Origin: Lysinibacillus xylanilyticus | Lineage (GTDB): Bacteria > Bacillota > Bacilli > Bacillales_A > Planococcaceae | Assembly (NCBI RefSeq): GCF_001183605.1 | Contig: NZ_LFXJ01000013.1 | Span: forward strand, 318-64,317 | Direction of reading: 5' to 3' | Length of the DNA stretch: 64,000 nucleotides | Made by a program: the position numbers and the translations under genes | Notes under the pieces: generated by a model | Database searches by the model: none | What the model was told of the DNA's origin: nothing | The model's input: the letters and a program-made list of their open reading frames with translations, nothing else | Shown here: piece after piece, positions 43,590 to 52,308 of the stretch | Layout: each line of letters opens with the position of its first letter | How positions within the stretch are numbered: position 1 is the first letter of the stretch

Positions 43590-44768
43590 ATGAAAAAATT
43601 AATAATAGTGCTCCTTTGTATTTTTTTGTTAGCAGGCTGTACGGAGACATTAAATGAGGAGAAAGTATCTGTCACTGCGGGACATGAAATGCGCGTACAT
43701 TTTATTGATGTAGGACAAGGAGATTCGATTTTTATTGAATCGCCAAACGGCAAGACAATGCTTGTTGATGGAGGCGTTAAAGGAGCTGGTCAAAATGTTG
43801 TTTCTTATTTGAAGGAGCTTGGCGTGAAGAAGCTTGATATAGTGGTCGCTACCCATCCTGATGCAGACCATATTGGCGGTTTAATTCCTGTGTTAAATTC
43901 GATAGATATCGGACAATTTTATGATTCAGGGAAGGTACATACATCTCAAACCTTTGAAGAGATGCTGACACTTATTGATACGAAGAATATTCCTTATAAT
44001 GTTCCAAAAACAGGCGATAGTATAGCGTTTGATGATGAGATTAATGTGAAGGTGTTAAACGCCAATGAAAATGCTACAGATAATAATGATGCTTCCATTG
44101 TCTTAAAAATTGCATATGGTAATGTTTCATTTTTATTAACAGCTGACGCGGGAGTAGCGTTAGAAAAAGAGATGATGCAGGACGATGTGAAAGCAACAAT
44201 CTTAAAGGCAGGTCATCATGGTTCTAACACGAGTAGCTCTGCGGAATTCATTCAGGCAGTGCATCCTGAGGTAACAATTTTAAGCTATGGAGAGGGAAAT
44301 AAGTATGGTCATCCTCATGCTGAAGTAGTTGAGCGTTTACAAGCAATTGGCAGTAAAATTTATGCAACTGCAGAAGCAGGGACTGTTATCGTATCAACAG
44401 ATGGGGTAAACTATGACGTGAATTCGAAAGAATGGTCTGGAACAATTGCCTCAGCACCACAAACAACCAGTGCAAGTGTTGAGATTGTTAGTAAGGACTT
44501 AATCGAAGAAATTGTAGGCATTAAAAATAATAGTAATGAAGCAGTGTCCTTAAAAGATTGGCAGCTTATATCAATAGAAGGTAATCAAGTTTTTAACTTT
44601 CCAAATGTAACATTGCAGCCAGGAAAAACGATTTATGTCACAAGTGGCTCAAATGCACGAGACGGTCAAAATTATTTAAAGTGGACAAAGAAACAAATTT
44701 GGCTGAATGATGGGGATGCTGCACAATTACGTAATGCGAAAGGGGCTATTGTTAGTGAGCTTGACTAA
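43590..44768 (+). CDS. ComEC-like metallo-beta-lactamase lipoprotein with lamin-tail domain
   Basis: 392 aa. Lipobox LAGC (Cys18) anchors it outside the membrane. Residues about 30-285 form a metallo-beta-lactamase domain related to the C-terminal part of ComEC: VHFIDVGQGDS, HPDADHIGG and GHHGSNTSSS bind metals. The last 95 residues (VEIVSKDLIEEIVGI to the end) form a lamin-tail (LTD) fold, often found with extracellular nucleases. It may hydrolyse external nucleic acid or phosphodiesters. The next gene overlaps its end by 14 bp. Confidence 0.88.
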   Translation: MKKLIIVLLCIFLLAGCTETLNEEKVSVTAGHEMRVHFIDVGQGDSIFIESPNGKTMLVDGGVKGAGQNVVSYLKELGVKKLDIVVATHPDADHIGGLIPVLNSIDIGQFYDSGKVHTSQTFEEMLTLIDTKNIPYNVPKTGDSIAFDDEINVKVLNANENATDNNDASIVLKIAYGNVSFLLTADAGVALEKEMMQDDVKATILKAGHHGSNTSSSAEFIQAVHPEVTILSYGEGNKYGHPHAEVVERLQAIGSKIYATAEAGTVIVSTDGVNYDVNSKEWSGTIASAPQTTSASVEIVSKDLIEEIVGIKNNSNEAVSLKDWQLISIEGNQVFNFPNVTLQPGKTIYVTSGSNARDGQNYLKWTKKQIWLNDGDAAQLRNAKGAIVSELD

Positions 44769-45009
44769 ATACACCTTAGACCGTATTGAAGATGGATATG
44801 CAGTTTTTTTGAAGTACCCAGAGGAAGAGGAACAGGAACAGCTAATCATTTTACAGTCCGCCATAAATAAACCAGTACAGGTTGGCGATCGCGTGCTAAT
44901 TGAAGAAATTGACGACTTCTATCAAATTGAAATTTTAAAAGAAGAGACTGAGCAGAAAAAGACTGAAATACAAAGCTTAATGGATAGATTGCGTAAGAAA
45001 AATCAATAG
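44755..45009 (+). CDS. DUF3006-family protein
   Basis: 84 aa. The opening YTLDRIEDGYAVFL and the LIEEIDDFYQIEIL block fit DUF3006, small proteins that very often accompany ComEC-like secreted hydrolases. GTG 44755 lies inside the end of the preceding gene, behind AAAGGGG, so translation is coupled. The C-terminal part is a charged helix. The function is unknown. Confidence 0.8.
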   Translation: MSLTKYTLDRIEDGYAVFLKYPEEEEQEQLIILQSAINKPVQVGDRVLIEEIDDFYQIEILKEETEQKKTEIQSLMDRLRKKNQ

Positions 45010-45034
45010 TCACAGAATGAAGAAGAGGCTGGGA

Positions 45035-45167
45035 ATAGGCTCATCACTAGAAGTTGGGGATGGCATTTGATAAAGCGTATGCCATGATATTCGTTGCGGC
45101 TGGGACGCCCTCAGGAAAGCGTCCGGCCGGAACGGAAATCACCCCCACGTTATGGTGATGAGCCTAT
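45035..45167. repeat. 133-bp element with perfect 13-bp terminal inverted repeats
   Basis: ATAGGCTCATCAC (45035-45047) and GTGATGAGCCTAT (45155-45167) are exact inverted copies. Inside are GGAACGGAAATCA, the right-end piece of the GTTGATT elements, and GTATGCCATG, their left flank. It looks like a compact version bounded by the outer flanks of the same family. Confidence 0.75.
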
Positions 45168-45263
45168 ATTTAACCGGCCAAATTAAATACCTAAAACGCT
45201 ATGCTAAATATTTTGAATATATGCTAAAATAATTATATTAATAGGAAGCTAGGAGCTGACACA

Positions 45264-46052
45264 ATGTCAATTAACACAATTATTTTTGATTTAGATGATA
45301 CGCTATTATGGGATAAAAAATCCGTCAAAACAGCATTTGAGAAAACATGTGAATATGCAGCAACAATACATAATGTAAATCCGGCTGAGCTAGAGGAAGC
45401 TGTTCGTAAAGAAGCGCGTGCACTTTACGAAGGCTATGAAACATATGATTATACGGTGTTAATTGGCATTAACCCATTCGAAGGCCTTTGGGGAACATTC
45501 GACGATCCAACAGATTCTTTCCAAAAAATGAAAAATATCGTGCCGGGCTATCGTACAGAAGCATGGACAAAAGGCTTAGCAGCTCTTGGTATTGATGATG
45601 CACAACTAGGGGCGGAGCTAGGGGAGCGCTTTGTGGCAGAGCGTAAAGTATCTCCATTCTTATATGAAGATACTTTTGAGGTGCTAGATAAGCTGAAAGG
45701 AAAGTATCAACTCGTATTACTGACAAATGGAGCACCAAGTTTACAAAATTTGAAGCTAGAAATAACACCAGAAATCGCACCGTATTTTGACCATATAATT
45801 ATCTCTGGGGACTTTGGAAAAGGAAAACCAGATGCCTCTATTTTCGAGCATGTAATGGAGAAAGCGGGTATTACAGCAGACGATGCGATCATGGTTGGAG
45901 ATAATCTAAATACGGATATTTTAGGCTCATCTCGTGTTGGTATGCGCAACGTTTGGATTAATCGTGAAAACAATGTACCAAATGGTGTTGTTACTCCAAC
46001 ATATGAGGTTGATTCTTTAACTGCATTATTAGAACTTGTAAATAAGCTGTAA
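45264..46052 (+). CDS. HAD-family hydrolase
   Basis: 262 aa. HAD motifs: I DLDDTLLWD with nucleophile Asp9 and acid Asp11, II LLTNGA, III the lysine in GKPDASIF, IV GDNLNTD. The cap is a helical C1 type between residues about 18 and 110. It resembles YsaA/YjjG-like phosphatases; the substrate cannot be inferred. Monocistronic with a strong terminator. Confidence 0.9.
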   Translation: MSINTIIFDLDDTLLWDKKSVKTAFEKTCEYAATIHNVNPAELEEAVRKEARALYEGYETYDYTVLIGINPFEGLWGTFDDPTDSFQKMKNIVPGYRTEAWTKGLAALGIDDAQLGAELGERFVAERKVSPFLYEDTFEVLDKLKGKYQLVLLTNGAPSLQNLKLEITPEIAPYFDHIIISGDFGKGKPDASIFEHVMEKAGITADDAIMVGDNLNTDILGSSRVGMRNVWINRENNVPNGVVTPTYEVDSLTALLELVNKL

Positions 46053-46054
46053 GT

Positions 46055-46095
46055 AAAAAAGTACTGATTCTTGAAAGGATCAGTACTTTTTTTGT
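46055..46095 (+). terminator. Terminator after the HAD gene
   Basis: Perfect arms AAAAAAGTACTGAT/ATCAGTACTTTTTT, with more T. Confidence 0.9.
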
Positions 46096-46159
46096 TTTTT
46101 GAAGTATATCGAAACAAATTTAGGTCTGTGGAAACTTTACAATCATGTTATTGAAAAAA

Positions 46160-46255
46160 AGCTCATCACCGTAAAGTAGAGTTGATTTCCGTTCCAACTG
46201 GGCGCTATCCTCGCGAGGCTCGCTCCAGGGTCTCATCTGTGATGATGAGACCAAA
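46160..46255. repeat. One-ended hairpin element
   Basis: GCTCATCACCGTAA, then GTTGATT-N10-CTGGGCG (46181-46204), the element end in inverted orientation, then TCGCGAGGCTCGC and GATGATGAGAC. The rest of the element is missing. Confidence 0.6.
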
Positions 46256-46282
46256 TTGTTTTTAGTTCGAATCGTAAAAGTA

Positions 46283-46326
46283 AAACCGCATGAAATCAAA
46301 GTTTTTAATTTGATTTCATGCGGTTT
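46283..46326 (-). terminator. Terminator of serA
   Basis: Perfect 18-bp arms AAACCGCATGAAATCAAA/TTTGATTTCATGCGGTTT. Confidence 0.85.
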
Positions 46327-46370
46327 ATTAATTTTTATAGAATTTTACCCAGCCTATATAAATCAATATA

Positions 46371-47990
46371 TTATAGGTTAATAGCTTTTACTTCATCAAT
46401 ATTTTCAAGCTTTGCAACGAATGTTAAATCTTCTTCTGTTACAGCATTGTCGATTGTTAGCATCATGACAGCTGTACCGCCAACTTGTGCACGACCAACT
46501 TGCATTGTTGCGATGTTTACATCTTTTTCTGCTAGCTTTGTAGCTACGCGGCCGATTGCACCTGGTTTGTCAGTATTTTTAATATAAAGAAGGTGACCTT
46601 GTGGAATAACGTCAACAACATAGTCTTCTACTTTAACGATACGTGCACCTAAACCATTTAATAATGTACCAGCAACTGTGTGTGTTTCGTTTACTGTTTT
46701 AATTTCAATCGTAATTAAGCTAGTGAAGCCTTTAGCAGTTGTTGTTTTATGCTCATTAATTTTCATGCCGATTCGTTCAGATAGGTAGCGAGCATTTACG
46801 TCATTAACATGATTACCGTGGTTTTTAGCTAATAAGCCTTTTAACGCGTTTGACGTTAATGGACGTACATCATAATTTGCTACTTCACCAGCATAAGATA
46901 AGTTGATTTCTTTTACAGGCTCAGTTGTAAGTTGAGATAAGAATGAACCTAGTTTTTCAGCTAATTCAAAGAAAGGCTCAACTTGTGCAAGTAACTCTTT
47001 TGGAATAGATGGCATGTTTACTGGGTTAGTTACAGTACCTGTTTTATAGAATTTAATGATGTCGTTTGAAACGTCAACAGCTACTGACTCTTGTGCTTCA
47101 ATTGTAGATGCACCTAAGTGAGGTGTTGCGATTACTTGTGGTAAAGTAAGTAGCTTGTGATCTGTTGCTGGCTCAGATACGAATACGTCAAGAGCAGCAC
47201 CCGCTACTTTACCTTCTACGATTGCATCGTATAAATCGTCCTCATTGATAATACCGCCACGTGCACAGTTAATGATACGCACGCCATCTTTCATCATAGC
47301 GAATTTTTCTTTGTTAATAAGATTGCGTGTTTCAGGAAGAAGTGGCGTGTGTACTGTAATGAAATCTGCAGTTGCACAAATTTCTTCAACTGTTGATTTT
47401 GTTACTCCTAACTCTTTAGCGCGTTCATCTGTTAGGAATGGATCGTATGCCATAACGTTCATGCGTTGACCTTTTGCACGATAAGCAACTTCAACACCGA
47501 TACGACCGAAGCCTAGAACACCTAGAGTTTTATTTTTAAGCTCAACGCCAACATAAGATTTACGATCCCATTTACCGTTTTTAAGTGTATTGAATGCTTG
47601 TGGGATGTGACGAGCAAGTGAAGTCATCATTGCAATAGTGTGCTCAGCAGCAGAGTTAGTGTTGCCATCTGGTGCATTTACTACGATAATGCCATGTTCA
47701 GTTGCAGCAGTTAGATCAATGTTGTCTACACCTACTCCAGCACGTCCGATAAGTTTTAAGCTTTTAGCCGCTTCAATTACTTCGCGTGTTACCGTTGTTT
47801 GAGAACGTACTAGTAAAACATCTACATCCGCAATTTTTGCGATTAATTCTTCTGGTGCAAGACCAGTATCAACGATGATATTTAAGTCTAAATCTTGTTC
47901 TTGTCGTAATGGGAAAATACCATCTTCACTTAGTGGATCAGCTATAAATACGTTAATTGTTTTAGTTGCAGTTGTCATTTGAGTAGTCAT
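46371..47990 (-). CDS. serA: D-3-phosphoglycerate dehydrogenase
   Basis: 539 aa. First enzyme of serine synthesis, oxidising 3-phosphoglycerate with NAD. The NAD-binding motif [10 protein letters not shown], the ARGGIINE and PHLGAST active-site blocks, an ASB domain and a C-terminal ACT domain (about residues 465-539) are in the usual order. The ACT domain is typically the serine feedback site. Start 47990 follows AAAAGGAG. The 5' leader carries a T-box and an intergenic repeat element (see 48072-48578). Confidence 0.95.
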   Translation of the reverse strand: MTTQMTTATKTINVFIADPLSEDGIFPLRQEQDLDLNIIVDTGLAPEELIAKIADVDVLLVRSQTTVTREVIEAAKSLKLIGRAGVGVDNIDLTAATEHGIIVVNAPDGNTNSAAEHTIAMMTSLARHIPQAFNTLKNGKWDRKSYVGVELKNKTLGVLGFGRIGVEVAYRAKGQRMNVMAYDPFLTDERAKELGVTKSTVEEICATADFITVHTPLLPETRNLINKEKFAMMKDGVRIINCARGGIINEDDLYDAIVEGKVAGAALDVFVSEPATDHKLLTLPQVIATPHLGASTIEAQESVAVDVSNDIIKFYKTGTVTNPVNMPSIPKELLAQVEPFFELAEKLGSFLSQLTTEPVKEINLSYAGEVANYDVRPLTSNALKGLLAKNHGNHVNDVNARYLSERIGMKINEHKTTTAKGFTSLITIEIKTVNETHTVAGTLLNGLGARIVKVEDYVVDVIPQGHLLYIKNTDKPGAIGRVATKLAEKDVNIATMQVGRAQVGGTAVMMLTIDNAVTEEDLTFVAKLENIDEVKAINL

Positions 47991-48071
47991 TTGTAATTAG
48001 CTCCTTTTAATTAAAAAATGTTAGTGTTCTTTATATACGAAACAGTCTGATTTTTGTGGAGATAGTACATC

Positions 48072-48080
48072 TTACAGCAT
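48072..48080 (-). other. Two-codon mini-ORF in the serA leader
   Basis: ATG CTG TAA on the minus strand with the strong ribosome site AAAGGAG eight bases before it, about 80 bases before the serA start. It may be a ribosome stand-by or chance. Confidence 0.35.
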
Positions 48081-48114
48081 ATACAAATCTCCTTTCTAGA
48101 AATGAGAACAATAT

Positions 48115-48211
48115 CAATTTCGCCTTGGCGAAATTGCGTCCGGATTTTGAGAGGAATAAATTGTGCACGCACAATTTATTCCTCTCAAAATCCGTGACAT
48201 CCGCCAGAGGC
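48115..48211 (-). repeat. Hairpin element inside the serA leader
   Basis: Head hairpin CAATTTCGCC-TT-GGCGAAATTG (48115-48136), perfect in spite of two changed pairs relative to the usual CAATTATGCC version; then 26-bp perfect arms (48141-48166 and 48169-48194) around a 2-base loop; then GTGACATCCGCCAGAGGCTTT as in the full element. The 26-bp arms replace the normal internal modules. Confidence 0.85.
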
Positions 48212-48250
48212 TTTATCTTCATTTTGTAAGTATTACAAAATGAAGATAAA
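48212..48250 (-). repeat. 18-bp perfect hairpin next to the T-box terminator
   Basis: Arms 48212-48229 and 48233-48250 (start TTTATCTTCATTTTG) with a 3-base loop. It directly follows the T run of the T-box terminator on the minus strand. Confidence 0.8.
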
Positions 48251-48545
48251 AAAAGCCCTCCACGCCTTACAAACACAGATATTGTGTTGTAAGGGGCGAA
48301 AGGCTGAAAAAACATTGGTTCGCGGTACCACCCTTAATCACTGCTTGAAAGATTTCTAGCAGTCTTAGCTATATGCGTAACGTGCATGTGACGGATAAGC
48401 TTACTTTGGAGATGTTCGGCTTATCTATTCAGGAGTGGAACTATTATCGTAGAAATCACTGATTTACACCAACCATCAGCTCTCTTTGGATTTTCTTGCG
48501 ACTAGCGTGTCTCCGTCGTTATATTTCCGTGTGATTAAATTTGTT
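48246..48545 (-). promoter_or_regulatory. T-box riboswitch of serA
   Basis: The conserved T-box AGGGTGGTACCGCG is seen at 48321-48334 (minus strand), stem I has the GGTTGGTG block at 48467-48474, and the terminator arms lie at 48254-48305 (GCCTTTCGCCCCTTAC / GTAAGGCGTGGAGGGC) with T7. Uncharged tRNA is expected to favour antitermination. A serine specifier is expected; AGC at 48419-48421 is one candidate but I could not place it in the stem I loop with certainty. Confidence 0.92.
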
Positions 48546-48548
48546 AAC

Positions 48549-48578
48549 ATCATAATCCTTATTGTTCACCTTTGTCAA
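48549..48578 (-). promoter_or_regulatory. Promoter of the T-box leader
   Basis: TTGACA (48573-48578) and TATGAT (48549-48554) with an 18-bp spacer, on the minus strand just before the T-box. Confidence 0.8.
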
Positions 48579-48936
48579 CAATATTTCTAAAAAAGATTAA
48601 AAATATAGACTTGGGAAGTCTGTAAAGTATCTAAAAACGAACATTAAGTTGTTTAGTTTTAAATATCGTTCGTATTACTGGAAAGGACAATGAAAGCGCT
48701 ATCGATAGATGTTAAGTCAGAATACATGGGCGTTTAACAAATATTTGAGGTCGAAAATTATATGGGGAAATACTGGTATTAAATGGATTGTGAGAATAGG
48801 AACTTTCTTTGTTTAGTGGAGGAAAGCGAACGTTTTTTTCTTGTCACATTTTTGTCAAATTTACAATGTGTAGAAGGTAAACGATCCATTAGAGAAGAAT
48901 GTAAGTAATGAAAGATTGATTTTTAGGGGGTATAGA
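48579..48936. other. Region upstream of the flavoprotein gene
   Basis: Contains TGAAAGCGCTATCG (48691-48704), which fits the CcpA cre consensus with one mismatch, and an inverted CGAAC/GTTCG pair at 48638-48672. Either could regulate the flavoprotein gene. No other gene seen. Confidence 0.4.
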
Positions 48937-50685
48937 ATGATGTATGATGTAGCAATTGTCGGTGCAGGACTGGCAGGATTAGTAGCTGCCTGTGAGTTAG
49001 CGGATGCAAAGAAAAAAATTGTTTTAGTAGATCAAGAACCTGAAAATTCAATGGGAGGACAGGCATTCTGGTCCTTTGGCGGTATTTTTTTAGTGAATTC
49101 ACCCGAACAAAGAAGGCTTGGTATTAAGGATAGTAAAGAGCTTGCATGGCAAGATTGGCAAGGAACGGCCGGCTTTGATCGCTTGGAGGATGAAGATTCA
49201 TGGGCGTATAAATGGGCCAAGGCTTATGTAGATTTTGCAGCTGGTGAAAAATATAGTTGGTTAAAGTCTAAGGGTATTAAGTTTTTCCCTGTCGTCGGTT
49301 GGGCAGAACGTGGGGGATCATTAGCAGGCGGCCACGGAAATTCGGTGCCTAGATTTCATATTGTTTGGGGAACTGGACCAGGTATTGTAAAGCCGTTTGC
49401 TGAAAAAGTGAAAAAGGCCATAAAGGATGGATATATAGATTTTAAACCAAGACATCGGGTAGATGAGTTTATTCAACAAGATGGAAGGATTACAGGGATT
49501 AGTGGAACAGTTTTGGCTCAAAGTTATGCAATTCGCGGTGAAAAAAGCTCTAGGCTAGGCATTGGAGAATTTTCTTATGAAGCGGGAGCGGTTATCGTGG
49601 CGAGCGGTGGGATAGGTGCAAATTTTGATTTAATCAGAAAAAATTGGCCTGCTCGACTTGGTACACCACCTAAAAATATGGTCAGTGGCGTACCTGCTTA
49701 TGTAGATGGCAGAATGTTAGAAATTACTGAGCATGCGGGAGGACGTATCGTTAATCGAGACCGCATGTGGCATTATACAGAAGGCTTAAAAAATTGGGAC
49801 CCTATTTGGCCAAATCACGGTATTCGAATTTTGCCTGGCCCTTCATCATTATGGTTTGATGCAGAAGGAAATCGATTTGGAGCACCAAATTTTCCAGGTT
49901 TTGATACGTTAAGCACATTAGAGGCAATTCAAAAAACAGGTTACGATTACTCGTGGTTTATTTTAACTGAAAAAATTATTGAAAAAGAATTTGCATTATC
50001 AGGCTCTGAACAAAATCCTGATTTAACAAATAAAAGTATTAGCGATGTTCTGAAACGTGTTTTGCCAGGAGCACCGGGTCCAATTCAGGCATTTAAAAAT
50101 CATGGTGAGGATTTTGTTATTGCTAATGATTTAAAGGAGTTAGTTGAAGGAATGAATAAGTTGGCTGGCAATGATCTTCTTGATTTTATCAAAATAAAAG
50201 AGCAGATTTTAGCAAGAGATCGTGAAATGGACAATAAATTTACAAAGGACTTACAGGTTAATGCTATCCATGGTGCAAGAAACTATGTTGGTGATAAATT
50301 TGTGCGTGTTGCGAAGCCCCATAAAATATTAGATCCCAAAAATTGGCCACTAATTGCGGTACGTTTAAATATTTTAACGCGTAAAACATTAGGAGGCTTA
50401 CAGACAAATTTGAATGGTGCTGTGTTAGGGATAGATGGTCAGCCTATACCGGGTTTATTTGCAGCTGGGGAAGTTAGTGGTTTTGGTGGTGGCGGTGTAC
50501 ACGGTTATCGTGCTTTAGAAGGGACTTTTGTTGGTGGTTGTTTATTTAGTGGACGGCAAGTAGGGCGTTACTTGACGAAAGAAAATTTAGAAAGCTCTGG
50601 TGAGAGAAGAAGCCGCTCTAATACAAGGGGGAATTACTCGGATGAAAGGAGTAACCCTCACATACATGGAAGTGAAAAGCTGTAA
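48937..50685 (+). CDS. FAD-binding dehydrogenase (fumarate reductase/KsdD-like flavoprotein)
   Basis: 582 aa. N-terminal dinucleotide motif GAGLAGLVAACELA with VDQE, then a succinate dehydrogenase/fumarate reductase type FAD domain; the FAD-binding GAVLGIDGQPIPGLFAAGEV block near the end is typical. The fold fits ketosteroid-dehydrogenase-like flavoproteins. The last 35 residues (SSGERRSRSNTRGNYSDERS...) are polar and repetitive and go beyond the usual end. ATG 48937 follows AGGGGG. The substrate is unknown. Confidence 0.88.
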   Translation: MMYDVAIVGAGLAGLVAACELADAKKKIVLVDQEPENSMGGQAFWSFGGIFLVNSPEQRRLGIKDSKELAWQDWQGTAGFDRLEDEDSWAYKWAKAYVDFAAGEKYSWLKSKGIKFFPVVGWAERGGSLAGGHGNSVPRFHIVWGTGPGIVKPFAEKVKKAIKDGYIDFKPRHRVDEFIQQDGRITGISGTVLAQSYAIRGEKSSRLGIGEFSYEAGAVIVASGGIGANFDLIRKNWPARLGTPPKNMVSGVPAYVDGRMLEITEHAGGRIVNRDRMWHYTEGLKNWDPIWPNHGIRILPGPSSLWFDAEGNRFGAPNFPGFDTLSTLEAIQKTGYDYSWFILTEKIIEKEFALSGSEQNPDLTNKSISDVLKRVLPGAPGPIQAFKNHGEDFVIANDLKELVEGMNKLAGNDLLDFIKIKEQILARDREMDNKFTKDLQVNAIHGARNYVGDKFVRVAKPHKILDPKNWPLIAVRLNILTRKTLGGLQTNLNGAVLGIDGQPIPGLFAAGEVSGFGGGGVHGYRALEGTFVGGCLFSGRQVGRYLTKENLESSGERRSRSNTRGNYSDERSNPHIHGSEKL

Positions 50686-50776
50686 AAGTGATACGAATTT
50701 TAGAAATATCGACAACATATGGGCTCATTACAGAAATTTGGGGATGCGTATATTGAAACGTATGCCCTGTAAATAA

Positions 50777-51111
50777 GTTGATTGGAGTGGAGGCTGGGCG
50801 ACTCCTTGGGAATCAGCGATAGAGGAACGAAGGCTAAAACCATCACGGCCTGTGATAACGCCCTCGTGACCAACATCGTGTTGGCCCGAGACCCTGGAGC
50901 GAGCACATAGATGAACGAAGGCTAAGAGCATCACGTCCTGTGATAACGCCTTCGTGACCAACATCCTGCTGCTGCCGCTACGTTAACACTTCGCTTTCGC
51001 GCAAAAAAACACCTGTTGCCCCAAGGGGCTCATCGGACGCCCCCAGGAAGCTCTGCTCTGCGCGAAAGCGAAGCGTCAGCGGCAAAGCGCCCAGTCGGAA
51101 CGGAAATCAAC
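50777..51111. repeat. Full-length modular hairpin element (GTTGATT/CTGGGCG type), 335 bp
   Basis: Left end GTTGATT-N10-CTGGGCG (50777-50800), right end CGCCCAG-N10-AATCAAC (51088-51111). It carries two stem-loop modules in tandem (50828-50866 and 50916-50954), the TTCGCTTTCGCGC block and one CGAAAGCGAAGCG unit. Over much of its length it equals the element at 34964-35393. Confidence 0.88.
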
Positions 51112-51158
51112 CCACGTTACGGTGATAAGAAAATATACTAAATGAGGAGTTTTAGAAT

Positions 51159-51196
51159 ATGAAAGAGCATCACCACAAATGGATGATGCTCTTTTT
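51159..51196 (+). terminator. Terminator between flavoprotein and trhO
   Basis: Arms AAGAGCATCA/TGATGCTCTT with a 12-base loop, then T6. Confidence 0.8.
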
Positions 51197-51198
51197 TC

Positions 51199-52170
51199 TT
51201 ATAAAAAGGAATTTTGAACTACAGCGATTTTAGCGATTTGTTCCTCAATCTGCTCTTTTGTCCAACCATTCTTTTCAACAAAGAAGTTGCGTTCTGCGCG
51301 GCGGCATTCGTCTGAACAGCTACGCATATAGAAGGACTCATGCTTTTCCTCGCAAAGCATTAATTTATGGCACTCAGGATTTGCGCAGTTTGTATAACGT
51401 TCTGTCGGTTCACCAGTGAAGAAATCCTTGCCGACAATCGCATGCTCGACCTGATTAATCGGTACACTACGACGTCGATCAAAGACAAACATTTGTCCAT
51501 CCCATAGTTGACCTTTTACCTCAGAGTCTTTGGCATACGTCGCAATTCCACCGTGTAACTGACCAACACTTTCTCCGTAGCCTTCACGTTTTAACCAGCC
51601 AGAGAATTTTTCACAGCGAATACCACCTGTGCAGTAAGTTAAAATTTTCTTATCAGCAAAATCTTCTTTACGAGCTTCCATCCAGGCAGGTAGGTCACGG
51701 AAGTTTTCAATATCTGGACGCACGGCACCACGGAAATGACCAAGGTCATATTCATAATCATTACGTGCATCAATAATTACCGTATTATCCTCCTGCATAC
51801 GTTCCATAAATTCTTTTGGAGATAAATAATCTCCTGTTATTTCTAAAGGATTAATATCATCGTTCAAACCAAGGTGTACAATCTCTCTACGAGGGCGCAC
51901 ATGCATTTTTTTAAAGGCATGCCCTTCAGCTTCATCAATTTTCCACATAATATCGCTAAAACGAGGGTCTGCCTCCATATGATTCATGTATGCATCAGTT
52001 TGCTCGACTGTACCTGAAACCGTTCCATTAATCCCTTCATATCCAACTAAAATACGACCAAGAAGTCCAATTTCTTGACAAACTGCTAAATGTTCCTCTG
52101 CGAATGCTACAGGGTCTTCAATAGCTATATATTTATAATAAAGTAATATACGATAGTCTTTCTGTGTCAC
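51199..52170 (-). CDS. trhO: tRNA uridine(34) hydroxylase TrhO (rhodanese-like)
   Basis: 323 aa. It oxygen-dependently hydroxylates the wobble uridine as the first step towards 5-methoxyuridine-type bases. An N-terminal acylphosphatase-like domain (about residues 1-100) precedes a rhodanese domain with the active-site loop [11 protein letters not shown] (Cys near residue 180). The C-terminal cysteine-rich part ([17 protein letters not shown]) is typical of the Bacillus YbfQ type. It is the third wobble-base enzyme in the window. Confidence 0.93.
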   Translation of the reverse strand: MTQKDYRILLYYKYIAIEDPVAFAEEHLAVCQEIGLLGRILVGYEGINGTVSGTVEQTDAYMNHMEADPRFSDIMWKIDEAEGHAFKKMHVRPRREIVHLGLNDDINPLEITGDYLSPKEFMERMQEDNTVIIDARNDYEYDLGHFRGAVRPDIENFRDLPAWMEARKEDFADKKILTYCTGGIRCEKFSGWLKREGYGESVGQLHGGIATYAKDSEVKGQLWDGQMFVFDRRRSVPINQVEHAIVGKDFFTGEPTERYTNCANPECHKLMLCEEKHESFYMRSCSDECRRAERNFFVEKNGWTKEQIEEQIAKIAVVQNSFL

Positions 52171-52308
52171 AATTATTAACCACCTTTAAATCAATGTTCG
52201 TTCTTAAATATAGCATATCAAGTGCTATTTTGCGTAGGATAGAAGGAGTTTTCTAAAAAAACACGAATAGTACATAGTGAATGACTATTCATATTTGGGG
52301 GTGTTGGG

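Noticed and set aside
48634-48677. PurR box pair (CGAAC ... GTTCG)
   Set aside because: Inner distance and flanking bases do not fit the PurBox consensus, and the gene downstream has no purine role.
50700-50964. Two minus-strand frames within the intergenic element
   Set aside because: They cover hairpin modules that also occur elsewhere in other frames; no ribosome site and composition of repeats.
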